Virus record (IMG/VR): IMGVR_UViG_3300005939_000010
Coordinates: 1-59,230 of that record
Length of the DNA stretch: 59,230 nucleotides
Reading direction: 5' to 3' (one strand)
Origin: a virus
Below, piece after piece: positions 51,530-59,040 of the stretch. Position 1 is the stretch's first letter. Every line of letters begins with the position of its first letter. The translations under genes and the position numbers were made by a program. A model generated the notes under the pieces. The model was not told the origin of the DNA. It did no database searches and saw nothing but the letters and a program-made list of their open reading frames with translations.

Positions 51530-51662
51530 GAGATCATGTAGAAACTGTCGCTATCGCGGTATCCCATGGCCGCATTGCTGGTGCTGTGGGATGTCTATGG
51601 GTAGTGAATGGGCTCCGCGAACGCGGTGGCAAGAATTCTGGAGGTGGGTATGGAGAGGGTGA
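51522..51662 (+). CDS. 46-residue double-CxxC protein
   Basis: Opens with ATG 51522, 8 bases before the ligase stop. MSERSCRNCRYRGIPWPHCW followed by a CCG pattern gives two CxxC-type pairs, then a Trp/Arg-rich tail. It is a zinc-ribbon microprotein overlapped by the next gene. Confidence 0.55.
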   Translation: MSERSCRNCRYRGIPWPHCWCCGMSMGSEWAPRTRWQEFWRWVWRG

Positions 51663-51892
51663 AGGTCAAGCAGAACTATCGAAGTGCGGCGCTGGCGACG
51701 GAACTGGAAATAGCTATGATGAAGCACGGCACTGGCTCCTTTGTCTCCACACATGAAGTCGTCGGCGTTCTTGATGAAGAATTTCGTGAGCTGAAGGACG
51801 AGGTCCACGCCAACGATACCGACGCGGTGCGGAGGGAGTTGCTTGATATAGCGGTTGGGGTGGCGTGTATTGACGCGCTGTCGATGGAATGA
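51650..51892 (+). CDS. MazG-like small protein
   Basis: 80 residues from ATG 51650 with GGAGG upstream (ATG 51608 is a weaker choice). LDEEFRELKDEV followed by RRELLDIAVGVACIDAL gives EExxE and ExxD spacing similar to MazG/all-alpha NTP pyrophosphohydrolases. It may remove (p)ppGpp or non-canonical nucleotides, but is very short. Overlaps the previous gene by 13 bases. Confidence 0.55.
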   Translation: MERVKVKQNYRSAALATELEIAMMKHGTGSFVSTHEVVGVLDEEFRELKDEVHANDTDAVRRELLDIAVGVACIDALSME

Positions 51893-52110
51893 GTGACGCC
51901 GGCAAGGGCGACACGCCCCGTAAGGTAGACCGGGAGTCGTTCAGTAGGACGATGCTCCGCCTCTATGGAGTCCGATGCCCAGAGTGCGGAGGGGATGGGA
52001 TCATTGATGATGCTCCGGCGCTGGACGATACGTGCAAGTGGTGCAATGGCGCCGGACTCATAGAGTCGTGGGTTCATAAGAGATGGTTGGCTCAAGGGGA
52101 ATTTCTATGA
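51889..52110 (+). CDS. DnaJ-zinc-finger-like protein
   Basis: 73 residues, ATGA overlap. CPECGGDG and CKWCNGAG are two CxxCxGxG modules, as in the central zinc domain of DnaJ, and can bind two cysteines pairs to one zinc ion. J-domain is absent. Possibly an adaptor for host chaperones, unproved. Confidence 0.7.
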   Translation: MSDAGKGDTPRKVDRESFSRTMLRLYGVRCPECGGDGIIDDAPALDDTCKWCNGAGLIESWVHKRWLAQGEFL

Positions 52111-52268
52111 GAGACATACTTGGGATGGTCGCGGTGGCTGCTGGTATTGCCGTCCTAACGCTATTGGCGATGGCCTTACTTGCTATAGGCCTCCGTCCGA
52201 CGGCCTGTATCTGTGGGGGCCTGATTGCTGGGTGGTTCGCTATTCGCAGAGTGCGGAGGTGGCTGTGA
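52107..52268 (+). CDS. Small membrane protein
   Basis: 53 residues, ATGA overlap. Hydrophobic from about residue 4 to 30 (MVAVAAGIAVLTLLAMALLA) and again near the end, with a basic tail. One or two membrane helices. Confidence 0.6.
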   Translation: MRDILGMVAVAAGIAVLTLLAMALLAIGLRPTACICGGLIAGWFAIRRVRRWL

Positions 52269-52516
52269 TGAAGGTACCAAAGAAACCGAAGGCCGGGCAG
52301 GTCATTGTGATGCGGAACAGCTACCACAAGGAGTTTGTCCCGGAATATGTCGACACCTTCAAGAACAAGTACGAGGCACTCACGTGGGTGCGGAATAAGC
52401 TGGCTGAGGAGCCGGGAGATCTCTACATGATCTGTCCGATTGCCGCCCTCGGTTGGTCAACGGTCAGGGCGAATCTTAGGAGATGCAACGGTAGGCAGTG
52501 GAGTAACGAGATATGA
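52268..52516 (+). CDS. Hypothetical protein
   Basis: 82 residues from ATG 52268 (one-base overlap). Basic, with a WVRNKLAEEPGDLYMICPIA segment. No family recognised. Confidence 0.55.
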   Translation: MKVPKKPKAGQVIVMRNSYHKEFVPEYVDTFKNKYEALTWVRNKLAEEPGDLYMICPIAALGWSTVRANLRRCNGRQWSNEI

Positions 52517-52794
52517 TGCGGTGTTGGCGGCACCGCTGGATCTATACCTGCAAATCTGAACGGTTCTGCCGGCGCTGTGGTGCTCACCGGTTCCTCACAG
52601 GACTCTTTCCTCAATGGGAGGTGGTGTGGAACTTCAAAGAGCACGGCATACTAGAGGAGGCCATCTGGTGGTTTTCCCTATCAAAGGCGGCACAGGACAA
52701 AGTAGCTGAGAGGTGTGGGCTGTCCCACAAGTCATATGGTGGCTCATTTTCGTACGACTACATCTGTCAGATGCATAGGGAGGAACACGCATGA
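52513..52794 (+). CDS. Cys-rich hypothetical protein
   Basis: 93 residues, ATGA overlap on both sides. CWRHRWIYTCKSERFCRRCG suggests a four-cysteine zinc ribbon; a Trp-rich second part follows. No family recognised. Confidence 0.6.
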   Translation: MMRCWRHRWIYTCKSERFCRRCGAHRFLTGLFPQWEVVWNFKEHGILEEAIWWFSLSKAAQDKVAERCGLSHKSYGGSFSYDYICQMHREEHA

Positions 52795-53077
52795 TCATGG
52801 TCGACGCACTACATCCGTGCCTCGCGACGGGAGGGTGGAGATGGAAGAACGCCTGCCACATGTTCACGGACGGTGATCTGGATTCGCTGCACCTCTTCGC
52901 ACTAAAGTTGGGGGCTGAAGCGGTCCTGGTTCCAGCATAAGCCTCGGCACCTTCCTCACTACGACCTTACAAAGAGCAAGCGCCTGGAGGCCATTCGGCT
53001 CGGTGCAGTTGAAGTGGAACGTGACACGGTGGTCCGGAGTATACAATATTGGAGGCAAGCCGGTGTAGACTGCTAAG
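52791..53077 (+). pseudogene. DUF4031-like gene interrupted by a +1 frame change
   Basis: The first frame (52791-52940) encodes MIMVDALHPCLATGGWRWKN and continues to FALKLGAEAVLVPA before stopping. If one G of the run GGGGG (52910-52914) is skipped, the reading continues as LGLKRSWFQHKPRHLPHYDL and LEAIRLGAVEVERD to TAA 53075-53077. This matches the DUF4031 pattern (D at start, CHM, LHxFA, WFQ, HYDLT, AxxxGAxEV) from end to end. The cause could be a real +1 programmed shift, a loss-of-function indel or a sequencing error. The extended frame ends inside the tRNA gene. Confidence 0.6.
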
Positions 53078-53145
53078 GAGGCAGCCCAGACTGTAAATCT
53101 GGTTTCGGAAACGGGCCTAGTGGGTTCGATACCCTCAACCGGCAA
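53060..53145 (+). tRNA. tRNA-Tyr-like gene (anticodon GTA)
   Basis: 86 bases. Acceptor GCCGGT (53060-53065) pairs with ACCGGC near 53139-53144, with a final mismatch. The anticodon arm CCAGA-CTGTAAA-TCTGG gives GTA (Tyr). A long variable region fits tRNA-Tyr, and a T arm GTGGG-TTCGATA-CCCTC has one mismatch. The D arm can be drawn as CTGC/GCAG but does not fit the standard linker length. No CCA is encoded. The gene may be functional but is degenerate in detail. Confidence 0.65.
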
Positions 53146-53172
53146 TAATCGAGTTCAGTTAGGAGATGCAGC

Positions 53173-53832
53173 ATGAAACGATTCCTTTTGTGCCTGATCG
53201 CTGTCCTGTGCGTTGCCGCAGGAGTGGCAGGCTGTGCTATTTCGCGGAAGGTGACGCCGGCAGTCGTCGACCCTCGTGCGGTCGACTATGCGGCGGAGGC
53301 CGGGGTCATTGACCCGAACGACTATGGCGGCTACGCCAATCTTGAAAAAGCTGTCAAGCTCGAGGCCGCAGTGGCCAACGCCTATGAGCTGAACGACTTC
53401 ACGCTGCACCAGGCCCTCGATAAGAACACGGTAGACGCGCGGCAGTTGGGGCAGATCACGTCTCGTAACACCAAGATAGCACTGGCTCGTGAGGGCCTCC
53501 TCTTCGGAGAGAAGGGCCTCCTCACCCTGGGCCTCGGCATGATCGGGATGGGATCCCTTGGCGGATTTGTAGGACTTCTGAAAAAGCGTAAGGGCGACTT
53601 CACTCCTGCGGAGTTGGAAGGAGCGATGGCTCAAGCCGGTATCGAGGTCGGAGTCAAAGAACGACAGTTCTGCCAGTTGGTAAAGGGCGCTCAGCTGTTC
53701 TTTGATCAGCATCAGGTCGACGACGGGCAAGGAGGCGTGACGGATGACGCGGCGGGCAAGGAATTGAAGGCCGCGATGGGACATATCATGGACACCGACA
53801 CTCGGATGGCAGTGAAAGTGGCCAAAACATAG
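53173..53832 (+). CDS. Lipoprotein with membrane segment
   Basis: 219 residues; TTAGGAG upstream. The signal peptide KRFLLCLIAVLCVAAGVAGC ends in a lipobox (VAGC, Cys21). A hydrophobic segment lies at about 116-138 (LLTLGLGMIGMGSLGGFVGL) followed by KKRKG. The rest is helical, acidic. The protein should be lipid-anchored at the inner or outer membrane. Roles such as exclusion of superinfecting phage or envelope modification are possible but unproved. It is the last gene before the early-block terminator. Confidence 0.7.
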   Translation: MKRFLLCLIAVLCVAAGVAGCAISRKVTPAVVDPRAVDYAAEAGVIDPNDYGGYANLEKAVKLEAAVANAYELNDFTLHQALDKNTVDARQLGQITSRNTKIALAREGLLFGEKGLLTLGLGMIGMGSLGGFVGLLKKRKGDFTPAELEGAMAQAGIEVGVKERQFCQLVKGAQLFFDQHQVDDGQGGVTDDAAGKELKAAMGHIMDTDTRMAVKVAKT

Positions 53833-53875
53833 CTTCGCTTCGCCTCAGCATAGCATGCAGTTCTGAGGCTACCAG

Positions 53876-53908
53876 GCCCTGCGGAACCGAGCCCGCAGGG
53901 CTTTTATT
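53876..53908 (+). terminator. Strong terminator closing the early block
   Basis: 9-bp perfect stem (53876-53884 with 53893-53901, GCCCTGCGG/CCGCAGGGC), 8-base loop, then TTTTATT. It separates the early block from array B and the terminase genes. Confidence 0.9.
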
Positions 53909-54043
53909 CTACATAGATACTCTAATCGCTACAATCGTTAAACAGTATAGATGGTCGAGACGTTGTAGACGGATTAACCGTTATTATCCCTACTATCACG
54001 TTGGAAGTGGTACGATCCCTACAGTCCCTACAGTATACGTCCG
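53909..54043 (+). other. Gene-free stretch before array B
   Basis: No plausible gene. It appears more AT-rich than the flanking genes, with a partly inverted pair CGTTAA (near 53936) and TTAACCG (near 53976). It could contain origin-like or operator sequences; nothing specific is recognised. Confidence 0.3.
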
Positions 54044-54326
54044 GCGCGACTCTACCTTGGTGAGTAGAGTCGAGGTAGAGTCGCGCGTAAGTCTAGTAAT
54101 GGAGTGAGCAGACTCTACGTACTCTACTGACTCTACCTTCAACCCACATTCTCCAGCTGGAGGCCCAGAAGCGGTCAGCGACTCTGGGGCTGGCTCCTGT
54201 ACCTTATACTCTCTATTTAAGGTAGAGTAGGTAGAGTAGGTAGAGTAACTCATTATCCTGGAGGGACTTATGTGCGACTCTACCTTGACTCTACCTTGAA
54301 ACCTTGAATAGACAAGGTAGAGTCGC
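54044..54326 (+). repeat. Repeat array B: nine copies of an ACTCTACC/GGTAGAGT core
   Basis: ACTCTACC cores start at 54049, 54130, 54277 and 54288. GGTAGAGT cores start at 54074, 54221, 54230, 54239 and 54316. 54220-54246 contain three tandem AGGTAGAGT units, as in array A. The spacing from the first tandem core to the next two ACTCTACC cores (56 and 11 bases) is identical to array A, so the arrays are homologous in direct orientation. Separately, 54064-54098 is an exact 35-base reverse complement of 18874-18908. No gene lies here; the function is unknown. Confidence 0.9.
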
Positions 54327-54418
54327 AGGTTATCGGTCGTTGCCAGTCGGATCATCTGCTACCTGGGCTCTGGACCGCCCGACAGCGTCCGCTGTTCCAT
54401 CACCTCAGACTCCAGCAG

Positions 54419-54448
54419 TTTGCCACTGGGCCATAGATTGACTATACT
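54419..54448 (+). promoter_or_regulatory. Possible promoter for the terminase genes
   Basis: TTTGCC (54419-54424), 18-base spacer, TATACT (54443-54448). The -10 ends only six bases before ATG 54455, and AGGAG (54449-54453) lies between. The transcript may be leaderless or start further upstream. Confidence 0.5.
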
Positions 54449-54454
54449 AGGAGT

Positions 54455-55030
54455 ATGAATGAGTCGCCAATTACAATCGTAACAACGCCGACGACAAAAC
54501 TTGAGCCTTTTGACGCCAAGTCCGTTTCGGCCTTGGTCCCGAAGGCTGCTTGGGTCAGCCGGAAGTATGGCACCTTCAAGAAGTGGACTGCGAGGGCCTT
54601 CTCCGACGTCCTGAACGAGATCTGTAACACAGGCGTCATGTACCGCGCGTGCCATGCCCACGGCCTCAGCTATCCCCAGTTCTACAAGCTCCGGAAGGAG
54701 TATTCGGAGATGGAGGAGTTGGTCGAGATGGCTCACGAATTCTACCGCGAGAAGATCTCCCATGTCATCCATGATCGAGCCGTTGATGGATGGGAGGAGC
54801 CGGTCTACTACCAGGGAGAGTGTATAGGCCACGTGCAGAAGTACAGCGACCGCCTCCTGGAGCTCCAGGCCAAACGACACTGTCCCGAGTACCGCGACAA
54901 GTCCCAAGTGGACCACAACGTCACCGGTGGCGTCCTCCTCATCCCCACAGCGCCTGTGACGGACCCAGAGGCCTATATGGAAGAGCTCCGTAAGCGTAAG
55001 GCTATTCCTTCGAAGGTAGTCCCCGAGTAA
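54455..55030 (+). CDS. Terminase small subunit
   Basis: 191 residues; AGGAG directly upstream. The N-terminal helix-turn-helix region (FSDVLNEICNTGVMYRACHA, GLSYPQFYKLRKEYSEM) recognises the packaging site. The following helical part (KISHVIHDRAVDGWEEPVYY) oligomerises. The order (before the large subunit and the portal) supports the call. Its likely DNA target is the repeat region just downstream. Confidence 0.85.
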   Translation: MNESPITIVTTPTTKLEPFDAKSVSALVPKAAWVSRKYGTFKKWTARAFSDVLNEICNTGVMYRACHAHGLSYPQFYKLRKEYSEMEELVEMAHEFYREKISHVIHDRAVDGWEEPVYYQGECIGHVQKYSDRLLELQAKRHCPEYRDKSQVDHNVTGGVLLIPTAPVTDPEAYMEELRKRKAIPSKVVPE

Positions 55031-55086
55031 GCCAATGTGTTCGATCTTGTTCGCCGTTGCTCGCCGTTGCTCGGCTGGGATACCAG

Positions 55087-55218
55087 CTGGTACCAAACTG
55101 GTACACCACATTTGCAGACAATGCAGCGAGGTACAACACAGCGCCCACCTGGTACACTACGTAACACCTTGAAAACGTCGGTCTACCAGCTGGTACACTC
55201 GGAAACCACCTGGTACAC
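55087..55218 (+). repeat. Phased CTGGTACAC iterons between the terminase genes
   Basis: Perfect CTGGTACAC at 55098, 55149, 55190 and 55210; near copies CTGGTACCA at 55087 and GAGGTACAAC at 55128. The start-to-start spacings are 11, 30, 21, 41 and 20 bases, close to whole helical turns, so all copies face one side of the DNA. A short duplication TCGCCGTTGC lies upstream (near 55055-55075). The 219-base gap between terminase genes has no credible gene. This is a strong candidate for the packaging (pac/cos) recognition site. Confidence 0.75.
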
Positions 55219-55249
55219 GCCGTAACAGAGCAATAAGAGAGATACCAAG

Positions 55250-56791
55250 ATGAGTACAGCCCTTATAGACTGGCGTACGACCGAGGGACAGCTGAAGCCC
55301 TACGTTCTTGACGAGCACGGTACGGAGACGGAAGCCACATGGTGTCCTCAACCAGGTAGTCAGGTCCTATTCCTACAGTGTCCAGTTGAGGAGGTCCTAT
55401 ACGAGGGCACGCGCGGACCTGGTAAGACCGACGCTCTCCTGATGGACTTCGCTCAAACTACCGGCCAAGGCTTCGGCGCTGAGTGGCGCGGCATCCTATT
55501 CCGCCAGACATTCCCGCAGCTGTCCGACGTCATAGTCAAGTCAAACAAATGGTTCCCTCTCATCTTCCCTGGGATCAAATACAACGCCTCGGCTCATATA
55601 TGGACCTGGCCCACTGGCGAGACTCTTACGTTCTCCTATGGCATGAGGGAGAGTGACTACTGGAACTATCACGGTAAGGAGTGGCCGTGGCTGTGCTTCG
55701 AGGAACTTACCACCTGGGCCGATCCTAAGTTCTTCCTCAAGATGTTCTCCTGCTGCCGAGCGTCAAGGCCGGGGATGCCGCGAAAGATACGTGCGAGCAC
55801 CAACCCATACGGACCGGGACACAACTGGGTCAAGATGCGGTATGACTTGCCTGTACCACCTGGCGAGATACTCGGCTCCCTGATAGAGGAGAGGGGCGAC
55901 GAAGGGGAGATCATCCCAGCGCGTATGGCTATACATGGCTGCCTTGATGAGAACCAGATCCTACTTACCGCCGACCCGAACTACAAGGGTAAGATCATTG
56001 CCTCCGCCAGGGGCAACAAGGCTCAACTGGCTGCCTGGCTACATGGTAGTTGGGACATCGTCGCAGGTGGGATGTTTGATGACCTGTGGGATGCCACTCG
56101 CCATGTTGTCCCACCCTTCGATATCCCTAGCAGCTGGCGGATAGACCGGTCCTTCGACTGGGGTTCCTCAGCGCCGTTCGCCGTGGGGTGGTGGGCCGAG
56201 AGCGATGGCTCCGACCTACGGCTCGCCGATGGTCGTATATGCTCCACCGTCAAGGGCGATCTATTCCGGATCGGTGAGTGGTACGGCTGGAACGGTGAGC
56301 CGAACGAGGGTGTCCGTATGATTGACAAGGACATCGCTAAGGGTATAATTGAGCGTGAACTGGCCTTGGGTATCTACGACCGTTGTAAGGCTGGTCCAGC
56401 CGACGGAAGTATCTTCAACGACGAGAACGGCGTATGTATTGCATCAAACATGATGGCTCCTATGTTCGTGGAGGGAGAGAAGCGGAGAATTCGCTTCGTC
56501 AGGGCGGACAAACGTCCCGGCACCCGAAAGGCCGGTTGGGAGCTGATGCGACAACGACTCCTCGCTGCGAATCCCGGCGAGGCTGGCCCACGCGAATTTC
56601 CTGGGCTCTTCATATTCAGCACATGCCGGCAGTTCATTCGTACTGTGCCAGTGCTACCACGAGATCTCGACAAAGACCCCGACGATGTGGATACCTCAAC
56701 CGAGGACCACATTGCCGACGAAGCCAGATATCGCGTCATGTTCTCAGGCTGGCGGCCGAAATCGTCCCGAGCCAGAGGCGTCCCATCATAA
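55250..56791 (+). CDS. Terminase large subunit
   Basis: 513 residues. The packaging motor ATPase has Walker A GTRGPGKT (53-60), and Walker B WLCFEEL (147-153) with a catalytic Glu. The C-terminal nuclease has RSFDWGSSAPF (Asp303), a central PADGSIFND and a late EDHIADEARYR. Together these cut and drive DNA into the procapsid. The gene lies directly after the iteron gap, followed 9 bases later by the portal gene. Confidence 0.94.
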   Translation: MSTALIDWRTTEGQLKPYVLDEHGTETEATWCPQPGSQVLFLQCPVEEVLYEGTRGPGKTDALLMDFAQTTGQGFGAEWRGILFRQTFPQLSDVIVKSNKWFPLIFPGIKYNASAHIWTWPTGETLTFSYGMRESDYWNYHGKEWPWLCFEELTTWADPKFFLKMFSCCRASRPGMPRKIRASTNPYGPGHNWVKMRYDLPVPPGEILGSLIEERGDEGEIIPARMAIHGCLDENQILLTADPNYKGKIIASARGNKAQLAAWLHGSWDIVAGGMFDDLWDATRHVVPPFDIPSSWRIDRSFDWGSSAPFAVGWWAESDGSDLRLADGRICSTVKGDLFRIGEWYGWNGEPNEGVRMIDKDIAKGIIERELALGIYDRCKAGPADGSIFNDENGVCIASNMMAPMFVEGEKRRIRFVRADKRPGTRKAGWELMRQRLLAANPGEAGPREFPGLFIFSTCRQFIRTVPVLPRDLDKDPDDVDTSTEDHIADEARYRVMFSGWRPKSSRARGVPS

Positions 56792-56800
56792 GGAGAGCAC

Positions 56801-58240
56801 ATGAGTATCTCTACTACCCATCCACTCTACGCTGAATACCTGGCCGACTGGATACAGATGTCGGACTCCTACGCTGGTGAGCGTAGGGTCAAGGAGAAGC
56901 ATCTACTCTACCTGCCTGCCACACCTGGCCAGATCGAGGACGGCCTCAGGGCAGGGCAAGATGGGGAGACCCACTACAAGGGATACAAGACACGGGCCAG
57001 GTTCCCCAGCTTTGTATCGCAGGCCGTAGAGGCGCTGCTAGGTATCATGCATGCCAAGCCAGCCACCATCGAGCTACCTGCCCAGATGGAAGCCCTCCGC
57101 GAGAATGCGACTGTGAAGGGCGAATCGCTACAGATGCTCCTTCGTAGGATCAATGAACACCAACTGGTAGCTGGTCGCCTTGGCCTATTGGCTGACGTAG
57201 CTAACGACAGCACCATTGGGACCATGCCGTATATCGCTATCTATAAGGCCCAGGACATTATCAACTGGGACGACGGGAAGCGTGAGGAGCTCGTATACCA
57301 GGTGCTCAATATGGTGGTCCTGGATGAGAGTGAGTTTGAACGGGTCAACAACTTCGACTGGAAGCAGGTCAAGAAGTATCGGCTCCTGGTCCTTGGTGAG
57401 TTGCAAGAGAACGCGGCTGAGGGCACGTACCAGATGGGTGTCTACAGGGAAGACGGCACCATGGAATTCGACGAGAACGCCATGATCGTACCGTCTATCG
57501 GTGGTACGACCCTGTCTAAGCTCCCGTTCGTGGTCATCAACAGCAAGGATATCGTCGCCGATCCGGACGACCCTCCTCTCCTGGGCTTGTCCCAACTGGC
57601 AATGACCGTCTACCGAGGCGAGGCTGACTACAGACAGGCGATCTTCATGCAAGGCCAAGACACCCTGGTCCTGATGGGTGGAGATGGTGATAATCCCCGC
57701 ATTGGTGCCGGCGCTGTGGTGAATCTGCCTATCAATGGCGACGCCAAGTATGTTGGTGTCCAGAGCAAGGGCCTACCAGAGATGCGTAAGTCCTTGGAGA
57801 ACGACCGAGCTGAGGCCGCTGAAATAGGCGGCAAGCTGCTAGACTCACGCGGAGGGGAAGCTGAATCAGGAGACGCGCTGCGAATTCGAGTAAGCGCTCG
57901 CACTGCATCTCTCAACCAGATCGCCCAGTCCGGGGCCGAAGGGCTCCAGAGCATACTGCGGACAATCGCTACCTGGATTGGTGCCAACCCTGAGGAGGTC
58001 ATAGTTGAGGCCAATAGGGACTTCGCTGATGACCAACTTGACGGGCAGACCTTGGTACAGTACATGACGGCTAAGAGCCTTGGTGCTCCCCTGTCCAAGC
58101 GCTCTATTCATCGCATCCTTCAGGAGAAGGACTTGACCGAGATGGAATTTGAGGCTGAAATGATCGAGATCGAAGGAGAAGCACCGGAACCAGGTGAAGG
58201 AACTGGAGTTGAAAATGAACCGGGGAACGAGGATGACTAG
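56801..58240 (+). CDS. Portal protein (DUF4055 type)
   Basis: 479 residues; AAGGAG upstream. Recognised by its N-terminal pattern (YLPATPGQIEDGLRAGQDGE, ARFPSFVSQAVEALLGIMHA) and the central KLPFVVINSKDI-LGLSQLAMTVYRGEADYRQ block of DUF4055 portals. It forms the dodecameric ring for DNA entry and exit. The acidic C-terminus (EGEAPEPGEGTG) is disordered. Its position after the large terminase is standard. Confidence 0.85.
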   Translation: MSISTTHPLYAEYLADWIQMSDSYAGERRVKEKHLLYLPATPGQIEDGLRAGQDGETHYKGYKTRARFPSFVSQAVEALLGIMHAKPATIELPAQMEALRENATVKGESLQMLLRRINEHQLVAGRLGLLADVANDSTIGTMPYIAIYKAQDIINWDDGKREELVYQVLNMVVLDESEFERVNNFDWKQVKKYRLLVLGELQENAAEGTYQMGVYREDGTMEFDENAMIVPSIGGTTLSKLPFVVINSKDIVADPDDPPLLGLSQLAMTVYRGEADYRQAIFMQGQDTLVLMGGDGDNPRIGAGAVVNLPINGDAKYVGVQSKGLPEMRKSLENDRAEAAEIGGKLLDSRGGEAESGDALRIRVSARTASLNQIAQSGAEGLQSILRTIATWIGANPEEVIVEANRDFADDQLDGQTLVQYMTAKSLGAPLSKRSIHRILQEKDLTEMEFEAEMIEIEGEAPEPGEGTGVENEPGNEDD

Positions 58241-58539
58241 TGAAGGCGTCCAAGGAGATAGCTCTCCTACGGAACGACCTTGCCGATCTACTTGATGGGA
58301 GTTCATCTAGTGCCCTAACAGTGAAACGGGGCTTTGTTTACCAGCCGGCAAGTGCAGCGTCGGGCCTGACAGTGAGCTATGAACTACGAAGACCAGACCA
58401 TACAATCTACGAATCCGGCACTGCCGAGGAGGTAGATTTGACTGGAAGATACGTCAAGATCTGGACGTTGACGACACCAGATACATGGTACGTACTAATT
58501 AATGATTCCGCAGGTGGTAAGGCCTGCAAGATGTTCTAG
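58240..58539 (+). CDS. Small head protein, paralog of the next gene
   Basis: 99 residues, GTG start overlapping the portal TAG by one base. The second half (DLTGRYVKIWTLTTPDTWYV, then NDSAGGKACKMF) is clearly similar to TGRYYKTFNADAPGWFAEIS and DDQGGKAVKHF of the next protein. Probably a beta-rich head-surface or fibre domain. Confidence 0.65.
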   Translation: MKASKEIALLRNDLADLLDGSSSSALTVKRGFVYQPASAASGLTVSYELRRPDHTIYESGTAEEVDLTGRYVKIWTLTTPDTWYVLINDSAGGKACKMF

Positions 58540-58548
58540 GAGGAAGAC

Positions 58549-58995
58549 ATGGCGAAGACATTTGAAGTTCTCTATCAGGCTCCGAATGCAGCTCCCGGCG
58601 CCACAGTGCAAGTCGATGTGTACAAGGCAGACAAGTCACTGGACGTCGCACAGTCCGGCGCTGCTACGCCGATCGGTACCACCGGCCGATACTACAAGAC
58701 CTTCAACGCCGACGCTCCTGGTTGGTTTGCAGAGATCTCTGACGACCAAGGCGGCAAGGCCGTGAAGCACTTTGGTAAGCCGGAGTGGGGTTCGCACGGA
58801 ATCTTCGACCTGGTTGGAGATGTCCAGACAGCAGTCGACGCAGTTCAGGCAGCAGTCGACGCCATCAACACGGCGGTCGGAGTATCGGATGGGAAGATTG
58901 ACAGCCTGGCGGTCGACGTCACTACCGCCCTCGCTGCACTCTCTGCTTTGGATGTGAAGATCGACGGCCTCGGCAACCCTCCGATGATTGGGTAA
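58549..58995 (+). CDS. Head-fibre-like protein
   Basis: 148 residues; AGGAGGAAG upstream. A beta domain (residues 1-75) homologous to the previous protein is followed by a heptad-like helical tail (AVDAVQAAVDAINTAVGVSD), which should form a trimeric coiled coil, and a final LDVKIDGLGNPP. This layout is common in head fibres and similar decorations. Position between portal and capsid fits that role; it is inferred. Confidence 0.65.
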   Translation: MAKTFEVLYQAPNAAPGATVQVDVYKADKSLDVAQSGAATPIGTTGRYYKTFNADAPGWFAEISDDQGGKAVKHFGKPEWGSHGIFDLVGDVQTAVDAVQAAVDAINTAVGVSDGKIDSLAVDVTTALAALSALDVKIDGLGNPPMIG

Positions 58996-59040
58996 AATAA
59001 CTTCAGGCGCTTTGGAACCTCTGAGAAAGGTAAAAAGCTA

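Noticed and set aside
51526-51756. A 76-codon frame after the ligase.
   Set aside because: Gly/Glu-rich random-looking translation; the genes at 51522 and 51650 in other frames have motifs and a ribosome-binding site.
54359-55111. A 250-codon open frame on the minus strand opposite the small terminase.
   Set aside because: It mirrors a clear plus-strand gene, has no ribosome-binding site and no family-like motif; every supported gene is on the plus strand.
55037-55225. A 62-codon plus frame between the terminase genes.
   Set aside because: It is made almost wholly of the CTGGTACAC repeats and lacks a ribosome-binding site; the repeats explain it.
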